Notes: generated by a model not told the origin, from the sequence alone. A DNA stretch of 38,319 nucleotides from JBKPHS01 sp046729975 (GCA_046729975.1 JBKPHS010000080.1:1-38319); one strand, 5' to 3'; shown: positions 7,955 to 16,135, numbered from the stretch's first letter. Numbers and translations: made by a program.

Positions 7955-8758
7955 CTACGGGCCGAGTGGCACGGCGGCCTCACGCGTCGCGACCACGAAG
8001 CTGAAGCTCTCCTCCAGATAGAGGTGCGCGTTCTCCGCGTCGTGTGCCTCGTAGCCGATGGAGATGTCCTGTCCCGAGTCGAACAGGAAGTCGCCGCCCC
8101 GCAGGCTGACCACCACCGCCCCCTTCACTCCCGGGGCCCACACGATCGGGCCGTCGAGGATCTTCCGAAGGTGACCGAGCAACGGGTAGCCACCGTGCTC
8201 CGCCGTCTCGGCGACGCGTGTGTACTCCTCGCGTCCCAGGGCCAGCCCGTACGGACCGTCAACGCCGCTCTGGAGCAGGAGCTCGACGGCGCCCGCGACC
8301 GGCCGGGGGTAGGCGTTCGCGTCGTCGCCGAGCGGCTCCCCTTCGTGTGGAGACGCTTCCGTGATCCCTTTGACGCCCGCCTCGGGCCAGCCGTGGAACA
8401 CCGCCACGTTCTCGGCGACCGCGACCCGGTGCGCCGCGTCGTCGAGATCGTCGAGGTCCACGTCCGGTGCGCCTCGGTCGTGGTCGCGGAGCTCGGAGCG
8501 CGAGACCGTGAAGCTGGCGCGCAACTCGACGAGCGGCAGCACGCGGCGCTGAAGTCCGCTTACGCCCTCGGCGGGAGCCGAAGCCACCGCCGTCGTACGA
8601 CCAAGGTTGGTGGCCGAGTGCGCCCAGCCGTGCGGGCCCGCGAAGTCGACGAGCCTGCGCGCGGCCAGCGCCGCCGTCACCCGCCTCTTCGCCTCCTCGT
8701 CCAGGAGCTCCCAGCCGGTGTCGCTTATCGGCGCGAGGGAACGCAGAAGATGGTTCAT
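7955..8758 (-). CDS. enc: Family 1 encapsulin nanocompartment shell protein
   Basis: A 267-residue HK97-fold shell protein close in length to the T. maritima encapsulin. Recognisable blocks in order are LRSLAPISDTGWELLDEEA (N-terminal helix), RRLVDFAGPHGW, LRRVLPLVELRASFTVSRSEL (E-loop entry), DVDLDDLDDAAHRVAVAEN, GVDGPYGLALG, and the C-terminal RGGDFLFDSGQDISIGYEAHD with ESFSFVV. Subunits of this family self-assemble into icosahedral shells that package cargo bearing a C-terminal tag. The ATG overlaps the stop of the preceding ferritin-like cargo gene (ATGA), giving coupled production of cargo and shell. An upstream in-frame extension lies inside the cargo gene and is not used. The identity is secure; shell size (T=1 likely) is inference. 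Confidence 0.95.
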   Translation of the reverse strand: MNHLLRSLAPISDTGWELLDEEAKRRVTAALAARRLVDFAGPHGWAHSATNLGRTTAVASAPAEGVSGLQRRVLPLVELRASFTVSRSELRDHDRGAPDVDLDDLDDAAHRVAVAENVAVFHGWPEAGVKGITEASPHEGEPLGDDANAYPRPVAGAVELLLQSGVDGPYGLALGREEYTRVAETAEHGGYPLLGHLRKILDGPIVWAPGVKGAVVVSLRGGDFLFDSGQDISIGYEAHDAENAHLYLEESFSFVVATREAAVPLGP

Positions 8759-9138
8759 CCGGGAACCCCCTTGAGGCTGCCGATCCCGAGCGAGCCGGAG
8801 CGATCCTCCGCGCCGTCGCCGCCCTCGGCCGCCTCCGCCTCGGCCTCCTCGCCGTGCTCCACGATCTCGCCCGGCTGGAAGAGGACGCCCTCGGCGATCT
8901 CGCGCCAGATCGGGGTGCGGCGGAGAAGGAACTCGAGGTCCATGCTGAAGTGCTTGAACTCCTCGCCCTGAGCGTCGCGCATGATCGCTCGCGCGTCGGG
9001 ATCCGGTTCGATCGCCAGGCGCTGCTCGTACCAGCCGATCGCCTCGGCCTCCTCGGTGAGCGACGCGCACAGCCGCGCGAACGTCCGCGTCGCCGCCGGC
9101 AGCTCGCCGGGTGGCTCGTGATACTGGTCAAAGCCCAC
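8755..9138 (-). CDS. Encapsulated ferritin-like protein (EncFtn) with encapsulin cargo tag
   Basis: A 127-residue cargo protein. Residues 17-88 form two antiparallel helices of an encapsulated ferritin, a half-ferritin that makes its di-iron ferroxidase site across a dimer. Glu30 (in TEEAEAIGWYEQR), Glu60 and His63 (in EEFKH) match the expected iron ligands, and Glu29, Glu32 and Trp36 match the metal-entry site. An acidic Glu/Ala/Gly linker follows (about 91-114). The end LGIGSLKG, residues 117-124, is a textbook cargo-loading peptide. The start is GTG with a strong GGAAGGAGG site. It overlaps the shell gene by 4 bp. Role: oxidation of Fe(II) and delivery of mineral into the shell. A related rubrerythrin-like cargo is much less likely. 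Confidence 0.93.
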   Translation of the reverse strand: MGFDQYHEPPGELPAATRTFARLCASLTEEAEAIGWYEQRLAIEPDPDARAIMRDAQGEEFKHFSMDLEFLLRRTPIWREIAEGVLFQPGEIVEHGEEAEAEAAEGGDGAEDRSGSLGIGSLKGVPG

Positions 9139-9199
9139 GGGGCCTCCTTCCAGACAGCGTACGAGCCGATGCTACGGGCCGCCCCACTCCGGCGTGGAC

Positions 9200-9751
9200 T
9201 CAGCGGGCGCGTTCGAGCGCGTGAGTCGTGAGCTGAGCCAGCGCCGATCCCGCCAGGGCTCCGGCGACGACGTCGCCGGGATAGTGCACGCCAGTGTGTA
9301 CCCGCGAGTACGCGACGAGCGCGGCCAGCGCGCGCAGCGGGACCGCGGCGTGGGGCATCACCTGTCCAACCCCGGTCGCGAAGGCGAACGCCGACGCGGA
9401 GTGCCCGGAAGGGAACGACGTCGAGGCCGGCATGCTCACGTGGCGGGCGACCGGAACCTTCTCGGCTGCCCGATCGGGGCGCCGGCGGCGGCCGATCGGC
9501 TTGATCAGCAGGTTGACGATCGTGGCCGTGACGCCGACGGACGCCAGGCCGAGCGCGGCAGCGCGGCGCCCGGACGGACCGCCCGCCAGGGCGAGCACCG
9601 CGGCCGACGCGAGCGACAATCGGGAGTAGTCGGCCGCTCGTGAGAGCCGGCTCATGGCGCGATCGAGCGTGGGCGTGGGCGTACGGGCGATCGCCGCGTA
9701 GAGGGCGACGTCGACGCGCTCGGCGTCTTGCAGCCAGCCGGGATACGGCAC
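9200..9751 (-). CDS. PAP2-family membrane phosphatase
   Basis: A 183-residue type 2 phosphatidic acid phosphatase. All three catalytic motifs are visible: KPIGRRRRP (motif 1), FPSGH with His117 (motif 2), and SRVHTGVHYPGD (motif 3, with the nucleophile His). Membrane segments surround them (for example LSLASAAVLALAGG and a helix around LGLASVGVTATIVNLLI). Members dephosphorylate lipid phosphates such as undecaprenyl pyrophosphate, phosphatidic acid or prenyl phosphates on the outer face of the membrane. It lies 61 bp upstream of the encapsulin cargo gene on the same strand, so co-transcription is possible, though no functional link is evident. The substrate is unknown. Confidence 0.9.
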   Translation of the reverse strand: MPYPGWLQDAERVDVALYAAIARTPTPTLDRAMSRLSRAADYSRLSLASAAVLALAGGPSGRRAAALGLASVGVTATIVNLLIKPIGRRRRPDRAAEKVPVARHVSMPASTSFPSGHSASAFAFATGVGQVMPHAAVPLRALAALVAYSRVHTGVHYPGDVVAGALAGSALAQLTTHALERAR

Positions 9752-9782
9752 CGCCGGATCCTATGAGCAGGAGCCGGGACGG

Positions 9783-11450
9783 CTAGCGGTTGCGCGCCAG
9801 GTAGCGCTGGCCCCTCTTGACGATGATCGTCTTCTTCTTGACGAAGTCGCGGACAGCAACCTTGCCCCGCCGCACAAAGGTGAGGGTGCCGTCGCAGCGG
9901 TCCTCGACGAGCCAGACCGTGCCACGGACGGTCGCGGCGCTGTTGCGCCCACGGCTCCGGAAGCGGCCCCGCGCGTTGCCCCACAAGCGCCGCTTCCGGC
10001 GCGCAGCCGCTCCGGCGTTCCGGCCCTTCTTGCAAGGTCCGACCCTTCCCTTGAGGATCAGGTCGGTCGTCGGCCGGCGCTTCTTGGTCTTCCGCTTCTG
10101 GAAGACCCGGAACTTGCCGGCGAAGACCGTCGCTCCCTGAATGCCGCCCCTAGGGCCGCGCCCGACCGTCAGGTTCACACGCCCGTCGGTCACGTCGATG
10201 GTCGTGCCGATCGGGATCTGGCGCTCGCTCGGGACATCCAAGGCGCGGCTCGAGCCCGGGAGCGTGACCTCGACGTCACCGCCCACGTTCTTCAGGTTCG
10301 CGCTCCTGCCGTAGACAGGTGGTGGCAGCTTCCAGAGCACCGTGGACGTTCGCTCGACCTCGCGGATGTCCCGCACGCCGTTGCCGTTCGAGTCGATGTA
10401 GGCGGTCACGGTGTCGAGCCCTGGCTTGTCGCCGGTCCAGACGATGTGCGCCGTCCCACCCGGCCCCGTCGTGACCACTCCGCTGGACGGGTTGGCGCCG
10501 CTGATCGCGTAGCGGACGGCCTTGCCGGCGATCGGCAGGGCGTGGTTTCTCACCGTCGCGGTCAGGTCGGTCTGGGTCCCAGGAGGCGCCTGCTTTCCGA
10601 GGGGCTCCAGCGTCAGTCCGTCGAACCCGCCCAGGATCCAGGAGATCTCGAAGGTCCTCGACGCGCCGACGGCGAGCGTCGTGTCCTCCCACTGCACGCC
10701 GAGGCCCGCGTCGGTGAGGCTCGGATTCACCGTGTCGGCGAAGCCCGTGGACGCAGTGTCGAAGAGCCTGGCCCAGATCGTCGAGATGTCGTTCTCCTCG
10801 TAGTGCGTGAACGGCGTGGCATCGACGTCCTGGAGCGCGCCCCCACCCCCGACGACGTCGTTGACGCCGCTGACGAGCCGCGGCGGCCCGGTCTCGAATA
10901 CGCCGTAGCCTCGATCGTCGCCCGCGAAGAAGATGTCGCCGGCCATCGTCGGCCTGAAGCGAGCGGGCGACGTTCCGTTGTTCGTCACGACGTACTTCGC
11001 GCGGAAGGCCGTCTCGCCATTGACGTAGCTCAGGCTCTGCGCAACGTCGAGGTTCGGACCGCCTGCCCGATAGCTCGACTCGAGCAGAAACGGGTCGCCG
11101 GCCGTGCCGGTGCCGGACAGGGACGGCGCGGTCAGCTCGGTGAAGGCGACGGCCGGGAGCGCCGTCGGGTCGCGCGGGCCGAAGAGGATGGACTGGCCGG
11201 GCGCCGGCAGATCGAACACCGCGAGGTGGAAGCCGGCGGCGGTCGCGTCCGCGCTCGGGTCGAAGAGCTCGCCGCCCGCCTGGCCGTCGAAGCGCGCCTG
11301 GAGCCCACCTGGGCCCGACTGGTCGGCGGACGCGCCCGTGAACACGTCGAGCGGACTCCCGTCGATTCGCACCGCGGCACCCGCGGACGCGGGCGCCATC
11401 GCCAGCGCCAAGAGCACAACGAGGCCGAGCGAGCAACGGCGGCGGGTTAT
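9783..11450 (-). CDS. Large secreted protein with a basic C-terminal module
   Basis: A Sec-secreted protein of about 555 residues. From 11450 the N-terminus reads ITRRRCSLGLVVLLALAMAP, then ASAGA-A, a complete signal peptide, but the codon is ATA. The strong site AGGAAGG lies 7 bases upstream. The nearest standard start (GTG, 11417) would remove the charged n-region and has no ribosome site. The first half is a beta-rich region with GLQARFDGQAGGELFDP and Asn/Gly-rich stretches. The middle has an Ig-like segment (DLTATVRNHALPIAGKAVRY) ending in VTAYIDSNGNGVRD. The end, with RGTVWLVEDRCDGTLTFVRRG, is a very basic module I recall from Thermoleophilia surface proteins, sometimes labelled FecR-like. 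The role is unknown; attachment to the cell surface is plausible. Confidence 0.8.
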   Translation of the reverse strand: MTRRRCSLGLVVLLALAMAPASAGAAVRIDGSPLDVFTGASADQSGPGGLQARFDGQAGGELFDPSADATAAGFHLAVFDLPAPGQSILFGPRDPTALPAVAFTELTAPSLSGTGTAGDPFLLESSYRAGGPNLDVAQSLSYVNGETAFRAKYVVTNNGTSPARFRPTMAGDIFFAGDDRGYGVFETGPPRLVSGVNDVVGGGGALQDVDATPFTHYEENDISTIWARLFDTASTGFADTVNPSLTDAGLGVQWEDTTLAVGASRTFEISWILGGFDGLTLEPLGKQAPPGTQTDLTATVRNHALPIAGKAVRYAISGANPSSGVVTTGPGGTAHIVWTGDKPGLDTVTAYIDSNGNGVRDIREVERTSTVLWKLPPPVYGRSANLKNVGGDVEVTLPGSSRALDVPSERQIPIGTTIDVTDGRVNLTVGRGPRGGIQGATVFAGKFRVFQKRKTKKRRPTTDLILKGRVGPCKKGRNAGAAARRKRRLWGNARGRFRSRGRNSAATVRGTVWLVEDRCDGTLTFVRRGKVAVRDFVKKKTIIVKRGQRYLARNR

Positions 11451-11572
11451 CAGCGAGCCTTCCTGGCGGGGAGCAGCATCCGAAGGGCGATCTTTCGATC
11501 CTCCCCTCGTTCCTGCCCCCTGTCAAGCCCGGGTTGCGGCGACACGGGCGCACGGGGAGACTTGTCCCACCG

Positions 11573-13414
11573 ATGGCGGACTCGCTCCCATCCGGCGCGC
11601 GGACCCGAGGCCGATGGCGCGGCTCGCGCCGCCGACTTCGCGTCCTGATGTTCTTGGCCACTGCGTTCGTCCTCACCGGCGCCGTGCTCACGGCTTACGC
11701 GCTGGACGCGGTCCGTGACCTCGATCTGGACACGGTCGACGCACGCTTCACGATCCGCGGCGAGCAGCAGCCCCCACGGGACATCGTCGTCGTCGCCATC
11801 GACGACGTCTCGTTCGACGAGCTCCGCGAGCGCTGGCCCTTCCCCCGCTCGCTTCACGCGAAGGCGATCGACGCGCTGCGCCGGGGCGGCGCCCGCGCGA
11901 TCGCCTACGACGTTCAGTTCACAGAGCCGACCAGTGAGAGCGAAGACAACGCGCTGATCGACGCAGTGGCGCGCACGCCGCGGGTCGTGCTCGCCACCAC
12001 CGAGGTCGACGAGCAGGGCAGGAGCAACGTCTTCGGAGGCGAGGACGTCCTGCGCGACATCGGCGCGCGCTCCGGCAACGCGCTGCTCCCCAACGACCCC
12101 GGCGGCGTGCTGCGCCGGGTGCCCTACTCGGTGCAGGGCCTGAAGAGCTTCGCCGTGGTCGCCGCGGAGTCGACGAGCGGCCGGCGCGTCTCGCCCGCGG
12201 CCCTCGACGGGGACACTGCGTGGATCGACTATGCCGGGGGGCCGGGGACGGTCGAGACGGTCTCGTTCTCACGAGTCATCGACGGGAGATACGAGCGCGA
12301 CCTGTTCCGCGGCAAGACGGCCGTCGTAGGCCCAGCCGCGCCGTCGCTTCAGGACGTGCACCCCACCTCCACGGCCGGCGAGGACCTGATGTCGGGCGCG
12401 GAGATCCAGGCCAACGCGATCTCCACGGTGCTGCGCGACTTCCCGCTGAAGCAGTCCCCCGATGCCGTGGATGTGATCCTCATCGTCCTGTTCGGCCTTG
12501 TCGGTCCGCTGACGGCCTTCCTGATCGGCCCGCTCCGCTCGATTCTCGTCGTGCTCCTCGCCGCGGCCGCATTCACGATCGCGGTCCAGCTCGCCTTCAA
12601 CGCCGGTCTGATCGTTTCGTTCGTCTATCCGCTGGCCTCGCTTGTGGTCGGCGGCGTCGCGGCGCTCGGTGTGGGGCTGCTCCTGAACGCGTTCGAGCGG
12701 GAGCGCATGCGCGACCTGTTCGCGCGCTTCGTTCCGGAGCCTGTGGTGGACGACGTGCTCGCGAACACCGACGAGGACCTGCGGCTGGGCGGCGAGTGGT
12801 GCGTCGTGACCGTCATGTTCAGCGACATCCGGGGCTTCACCACCTACTCGGAGACCCGGCCGCCGGACGAGGTGATCGAGGTCCTGAACCGGTATCTCGG
12901 CGCCATGAGCGAAGTGATCCTGGACCACGGCGGCACGCTCGTCTCGTACATCGGCGACGGGATCATGGCCGTCTTCGGAGCCCCGATCGAGCAGCTCGAC
13001 CACGCCGATCGCGCCGTGGCCGCGGCGCGCGAGATGACGGGCGAGACGCTCGACCGCTTCAACGACTGGCTGCGCTCCGAGGGCCTCGGCGACGGCTTCC
13101 GGATCGGCATCGGGCTGAACAGCGGGCCGGTGATGGCCGGCAACGTCGGCTCTCAGCGCCGGCTCGAGTACACGACGATCGGGGACACGACCAACACGGC
13201 CGCGCGGCTCGAGGGGATGACCAAGGGAACACCGCACATGGTCTTCCTGTCCGAGTCGACCAGGGTGATGATGAGGCGCGCTGTTCCGGGCATCGTGCAC
13301 GTGGATGAGATGGAGGTCCGCGGCAGGAAGGAACCGGTGACCGTGTGGTCCTTCGACGGGTCCGCGGAGGCCGCGCCGTCGCGCGTCAGCGCAGAGACCG
13401 AACGGCCCGCTTGA
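11573..13414 (+). CDS. CHASE2-domain membrane adenylate/guanylate cyclase (class III)
   Basis: A 613-residue sensor enzyme. The order is an N-terminal signal anchor (about 25-45), an extracytoplasmic CHASE2 domain (about 50-300, with VVVAIDDVSFDELRERWPFPRSLHAKAIDAL), three membrane helices (about 300-375), then a class III nucleotide cyclase domain (about 405-595). The metal aspartates are Asp418 (MFSDIRGF) and Asp462 (IGDGIMAVFGAP). The transition-state residues are Asn541 and Arg545 (NTAARLE). Thr534 occupies the second purine-contact position, but the usual Lys is Ser458. It should make cAMP or cGMP in response to an external signal. ATG at 11573 is preferred because it precedes the basic and hydrophobic start. 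The 3' end overlaps the convergent hydrolase gene by 29 bp. Confidence 0.93.
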   Translation: MADSLPSGARTRGRWRGSRRRLRVLMFLATAFVLTGAVLTAYALDAVRDLDLDTVDARFTIRGEQQPPRDIVVVAIDDVSFDELRERWPFPRSLHAKAIDALRRGGARAIAYDVQFTEPTSESEDNALIDAVARTPRVVLATTEVDEQGRSNVFGGEDVLRDIGARSGNALLPNDPGGVLRRVPYSVQGLKSFAVVAAESTSGRRVSPAALDGDTAWIDYAGGPGTVETVSFSRVIDGRYERDLFRGKTAVVGPAAPSLQDVHPTSTAGEDLMSGAEIQANAISTVLRDFPLKQSPDAVDVILIVLFGLVGPLTAFLIGPLRSILVVLLAAAAFTIAVQLAFNAGLIVSFVYPLASLVVGGVAALGVGLLLNAFERERMRDLFARFVPEPVVDDVLANTDEDLRLGGEWCVVTVMFSDIRGFTTYSETRPPDEVIEVLNRYLGAMSEVILDHGGTLVSYIGDGIMAVFGAPIEQLDHADRAVAAAREMTGETLDRFNDWLRSEGLGDGFRIGIGLNSGPVMAGNVGSQRRLEYTTIGDTTNTAARLEGMTKGTPHMVFLSESTRVMMRRAVPGIVHVDEMEVRGRKEPVTVWSFDGSAEAAPSRVSAETERPA

Positions 13415-14495
13415 ACGCTCTCAAGGCCGGCTTGGCCCGTCCGTTGCGGTAGTGCAGGCCGGTGTGGAGTCCCCAGAAGTTCTTTCCACCCGCGTAGACG
13501 CGCTGGTCGCGCCACGCGTAGTAGACAAGGCCCCGGAACCCGAGCGCTCCGCGCTTGCGCCACAGGCCCCGGATCGCCTGCGCGATGTAGCGGCCCTGGC
13601 GCCTGCGCCCGGCCGTGTAGCGCGCCTTCGGCCGCTCGGGACCACGGTCCGCCCAGCCGAACTCGGTGAGGCGGATGCCGGCGTCGGCATCGCCAAACGA
13701 GTTCAGCATCCGCCGGTAGCGGCCCACCTTCCTGACCACGCCCCGACCCGTGCGCGCGTACCCGTTCAGGGCGAACGTGTCGAATGCGCCGTTCGCGCCC
13801 GCGGCGTACATGCCGCGTAGGAAGGCCGGCAGCGACATCGCGTCCTTGATGTGGCTCTCGGGTAGGCCCGCTGTGACGATCTCCGCGGAGGGATCGACTG
13901 CCTTGATGCGCTCCGAGGCCAGCCTGAGCATCGTGGCGTAGGCGCCCGGGTCGGGCCGCGGGCGCCAGTAGACGGGCAGGTTCGGCTCGTTCCAGATCTG
14001 CCACGCGACGATCGGCAGCCGCGGCAGCTCCGGATGCTCGTTCCAGAAGCCCCCGTTCGAGCCGTAGCGCCGGGCGAGCTGCGCGCCGAAGTTGCCGATG
14101 TCGCCGAGGTCCGCCGGCGGGTACGTGCCCCGCTCGGCTCCCTGCGCGGGGCGCGTCGTGCGGTGGGCGGGCGGGTTGAACAACACCGGGAGCACACGAA
14201 TTCCGCGCTGGGCGCAAGCGCCTATGAAGCGGTCAAGGAAGATGTAGTTCAGTGTCCCGGGCGCCTGGCCGTACTCGAGAAACTCCCAGTTCAAGGTCTG
14301 GCGGATGGTTCCGACCCCGGTGCGCGCGATGCCGGGAAGGTTCGAATGCCGCTGGGCGCCGACCGCCACGAAGGTCTCGTCGCTCGTCACGCCGACGAAT
14401 TCCTGCCCCGCGCTCGCGCTACCAGCGGAGATCCCCTGCGCGCCTGCCGCGAGAAGGACCGCCAGCCCGGCGAATCTCGCCCCCCGAGTCCTCAT
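13386..14495 (-). CDS. Secreted TIM-barrel glycoside hydrolase (GH39/GH5-like)
   Basis: A 369-residue secreted protein with a signal peptide (RFAGLAVLLAAGAQGISA, cleavage near ASA). A clan-A (beta/alpha)8 barrel follows. The acid/base is expected at Glu170 in WQIWNEPNLP, and the nucleophile at Glu278 in LTEFGWAD, the usual strand-4 and strand-7 positions. GTIRQTLNWEFLEYGQ marks an early strand. The substrate is not readable; clan-A relatives cut beta-xylosides, glucans and other cell-surface glycans. A second, longer relative lies at 25490. It is 3' of the polyprenyl sugar transferase gene on the same strand, hinting at a role in exopolysaccharide trimming, which is inference. Confidence 0.85.
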   Translation of the reverse strand: MRTRGARFAGLAVLLAAGAQGISAGSASAGQEFVGVTSDETFVAVGAQRHSNLPGIARTGVGTIRQTLNWEFLEYGQAPGTLNYIFLDRFIGACAQRGIRVLPVLFNPPAHRTTRPAQGAERGTYPPADLGDIGNFGAQLARRYGSNGGFWNEHPELPRLPIVAWQIWNEPNLPVYWRPRPDPGAYATMLRLASERIKAVDPSAEIVTAGLPESHIKDAMSLPAFLRGMYAAGANGAFDTFALNGYARTGRGVVRKVGRYRRMLNSFGDADAGIRLTEFGWADRGPERPKARYTAGRRRQGRYIAQAIRGLWRKRGALGFRGLVYYAWRDQRVYAGGKNFWGLHTGLHYRNGRAKPALRAFKRAVRSLR

Positions 14496-14541
14496 GCGCT
14501 CGTGATACCCGCGATTGACCGCCGACTACACCAATTGAACG

Positions 14542-14596
14542 GTCTTCGGTCCTCGGTCCTCGGTCATCTGAAGACCGATGACTGAAGACCGAAGAC
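14542..14596. repeat. Nested inverted and tandem repeats between two minus-strand genes
   Basis: This intergenic stretch is built from short related units. GTCTTCGGTC (14542-14551) pairs perfectly with GACCGAAGAC (14587-14596). Inside, GTCATC (1463-68 of the line, i.e. 14563-14568) pairs with GATGAC (14577-14582) around a loop. TCGGTCC/TCGGTCC/TCGGTCA repeats in tandem at 14546-14566, and TGAAGACCGA occurs twice (14569 and 14583). It lies just after the sugar transferase stop. It could act as a transcription terminator for that gene, or be one copy of a dispersed intergenic repeat. Confidence 0.7.
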
Positions 14597-14599
14597 TTG

Positions 14600-16135
14600 T
14601 CAGTAAGCGCCACGGCCGGACAGGACGGCCGGAACCGTGGCGAGCAGGATCTCGACGTCGCGCGCGAGCGACCAGCCGGCGACGTACTGATAGTCGAAGC
14701 GGACCATCTCCTCGAACGGCACGTCCGAGCGGCCCGAGATCTGCCAGGGGCCGGTCAACCCGGGGCGGAGCTCGAGGCGACGCTCCTGCCACTCGGCGAG
14801 CGCGTCCGTCTCCGGAACGATCAGCGGCCGCGGGCCCACCAGGCTCATCTCGCCGCGGACGACGTTGAGGAGTTGCGGCAGCTCGTCGAGCGAATACCGC
14901 CGCAAGAACCGGCCGACGCGTGTGGTGCGCGGATCTTGGTGAATCTTGAACATCACGCCGTCGCCCAGGTCGTTGACGCGCTCGAACTCGCGCTTGCGCT
15001 CCTCGGCGTCCACGTACATCGAACGGAACTTGAACACGTGGAAGAGGCGCCCATGCCGGCCGGCGCGGATCTGCTTGAAGAAGACCGGACCGCGCGAGTC
15101 GATCTTGATGGCCAGCGCGACGGCGAGGAAGAGCGGGCCGAGTGCGACGAGCACGGCCGTCGAGACGAAGAGGTCGAGCGCGCGCTTGGCGATGCGCGCG
15201 GAGCGACGCAGTGGCGGGACACCGATCGAGAGGACGGGCAGCCCGCCGACGAACTGGAGCCCGCGAGCGCCGTCGAGGAACTCGAACAGGCGCGGCACGA
15301 CGTCGACGGCCACGCGCAGGTCGCGGCATGCACGGATGCTGCTCAGCAGCTGCTCGTGACTCGCCCGAGAGAACGCGATGATCACCCGGTCGGCCGCGTG
15401 CAGGCGAACGACGTCCGGCAACGCGGCGATGCCTCCGAGCACGGGCAGCGACGGTGCGCCGGCGATGTGCGGATCGTCGTCGACGATGCCGATCGGCTCC
15501 AGGCCGAACTCGCGGTGCCGGCGCAGCTTCTCCACGAGTGTGCCCGCGACGATGCCCGAGCCGACGATGATCGTTCGCTGCCGGAGCGGCGAGAGTCGCT
15601 GGACCAGCGCCCGCGCACCGGCCCGGGCGAGCGAGCCGAGGACGATCGAGGTGGGGATCGCCACCAAGACGAGAAGCTCAGGATTGCCCGCGGCGAGCGC
15701 CGTCGCGGCCCCGAACAGAGGCCACGAGGCGAACAGTCCCGCTATCGCCGTCTTCTTGGTCTCGGTCACGCCGGTCGACCAGGCCTCGAGGTCGTCCGCG
15801 TTCGAGACGCCGACGAAGAACGCCATCCCTGCCCACGCGAGTGCGCCGAAGAACACGAGGACCGCGGTGTCCGCCACACCCGGGCTCGCGGCGAGAGCCC
15901 CGCAGACGGCCCCGAGCGCGCCTGCGAGCAGGTCGGCGCAGATGAGAAGCCGCCGCAGGAGCGATTCGCGGATGCTTGCCCGCGAGACGACCGAAGGGTC
16001 CGGGCCCTGGACCTCGACCGCGGTCAGGCCAAGGGGTGCCGGAGCACGGGATGGCGAGAGGTGTCCCGGCTCGGTCGCTGACATGTCGATCGCTCTGTCG
16101 TCGTGGCTGGAGGGTGCGACGGGCGCTGCCGTCAC
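14600..16135 (-). CDS. Polyprenyl-phosphate sugar-1-phosphate transferase (WcaJ/WbaP-type)
   Basis: A 511-residue initiating glycosyltransferase for exopolysaccharide or capsule. Four to five N-terminal membrane helices (from about LLICADLLAGALGAVCGALA) are followed by a Rossmann-like CoA-binding-type domain (RTIIVGSGIVAG, EPIGIVDDDPHIAGAP) and then the catalytic sugar-transferase domain. Its landmarks are the re-entrant helix AKRALDLFVSTAVLVALGPL, GPVFFKQIRAGRHG, KFRSMYVDAE, RYSLDELPQLLNVVRGEMS, VGPRP and LRPGLTGPWQISGRS. It transfers a sugar phosphate from a UDP-sugar to undecaprenyl phosphate. The GTG at 16135 follows its ribosome-like AGAGGA too closely. The in-frame ATG at 16084 is an alternative start giving 494 residues. 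No other polysaccharide genes are adjacent. Confidence 0.93.
   Translation of the reverse strand: MTAAPVAPSSHDDRAIDMSATEPGHLSPSRAPAPLGLTAVEVQGPDPSVVSRASIRESLLRRLLICADLLAGALGAVCGALAASPGVADTAVLVFFGALAWAGMAFFVGVSNADDLEAWSTGVTETKKTAIAGLFASWPLFGAATALAAGNPELLVLVAIPTSIVLGSLARAGARALVQRLSPLRQRTIIVGSGIVAGTLVEKLRRHREFGLEPIGIVDDDPHIAGAPSLPVLGGIAALPDVVRLHAADRVIIAFSRASHEQLLSSIRACRDLRVAVDVVPRLFEFLDGARGLQFVGGLPVLSIGVPPLRRSARIAKRALDLFVSTAVLVALGPLFLAVALAIKIDSRGPVFFKQIRAGRHGRLFHVFKFRSMYVDAEERKREFERVNDLGDGVMFKIHQDPRTTRVGRFLRRYSLDELPQLLNVVRGEMSLVGPRPLIVPETDALAEWQERRLELRPGLTGPWQISGRSDVPFEEMVRFDYQYVAGWSLARDVEILLATVPAVLSGRGAY

Noticed and set aside
14597..16081. 494-codon plus-strand frame across the sugar transferase gene
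   Set aside because: It is low-complexity, rich in Arg, Glu and Asp, and lies antisense to a clear sugar transferase with all motifs; it is a GC-driven shadow.
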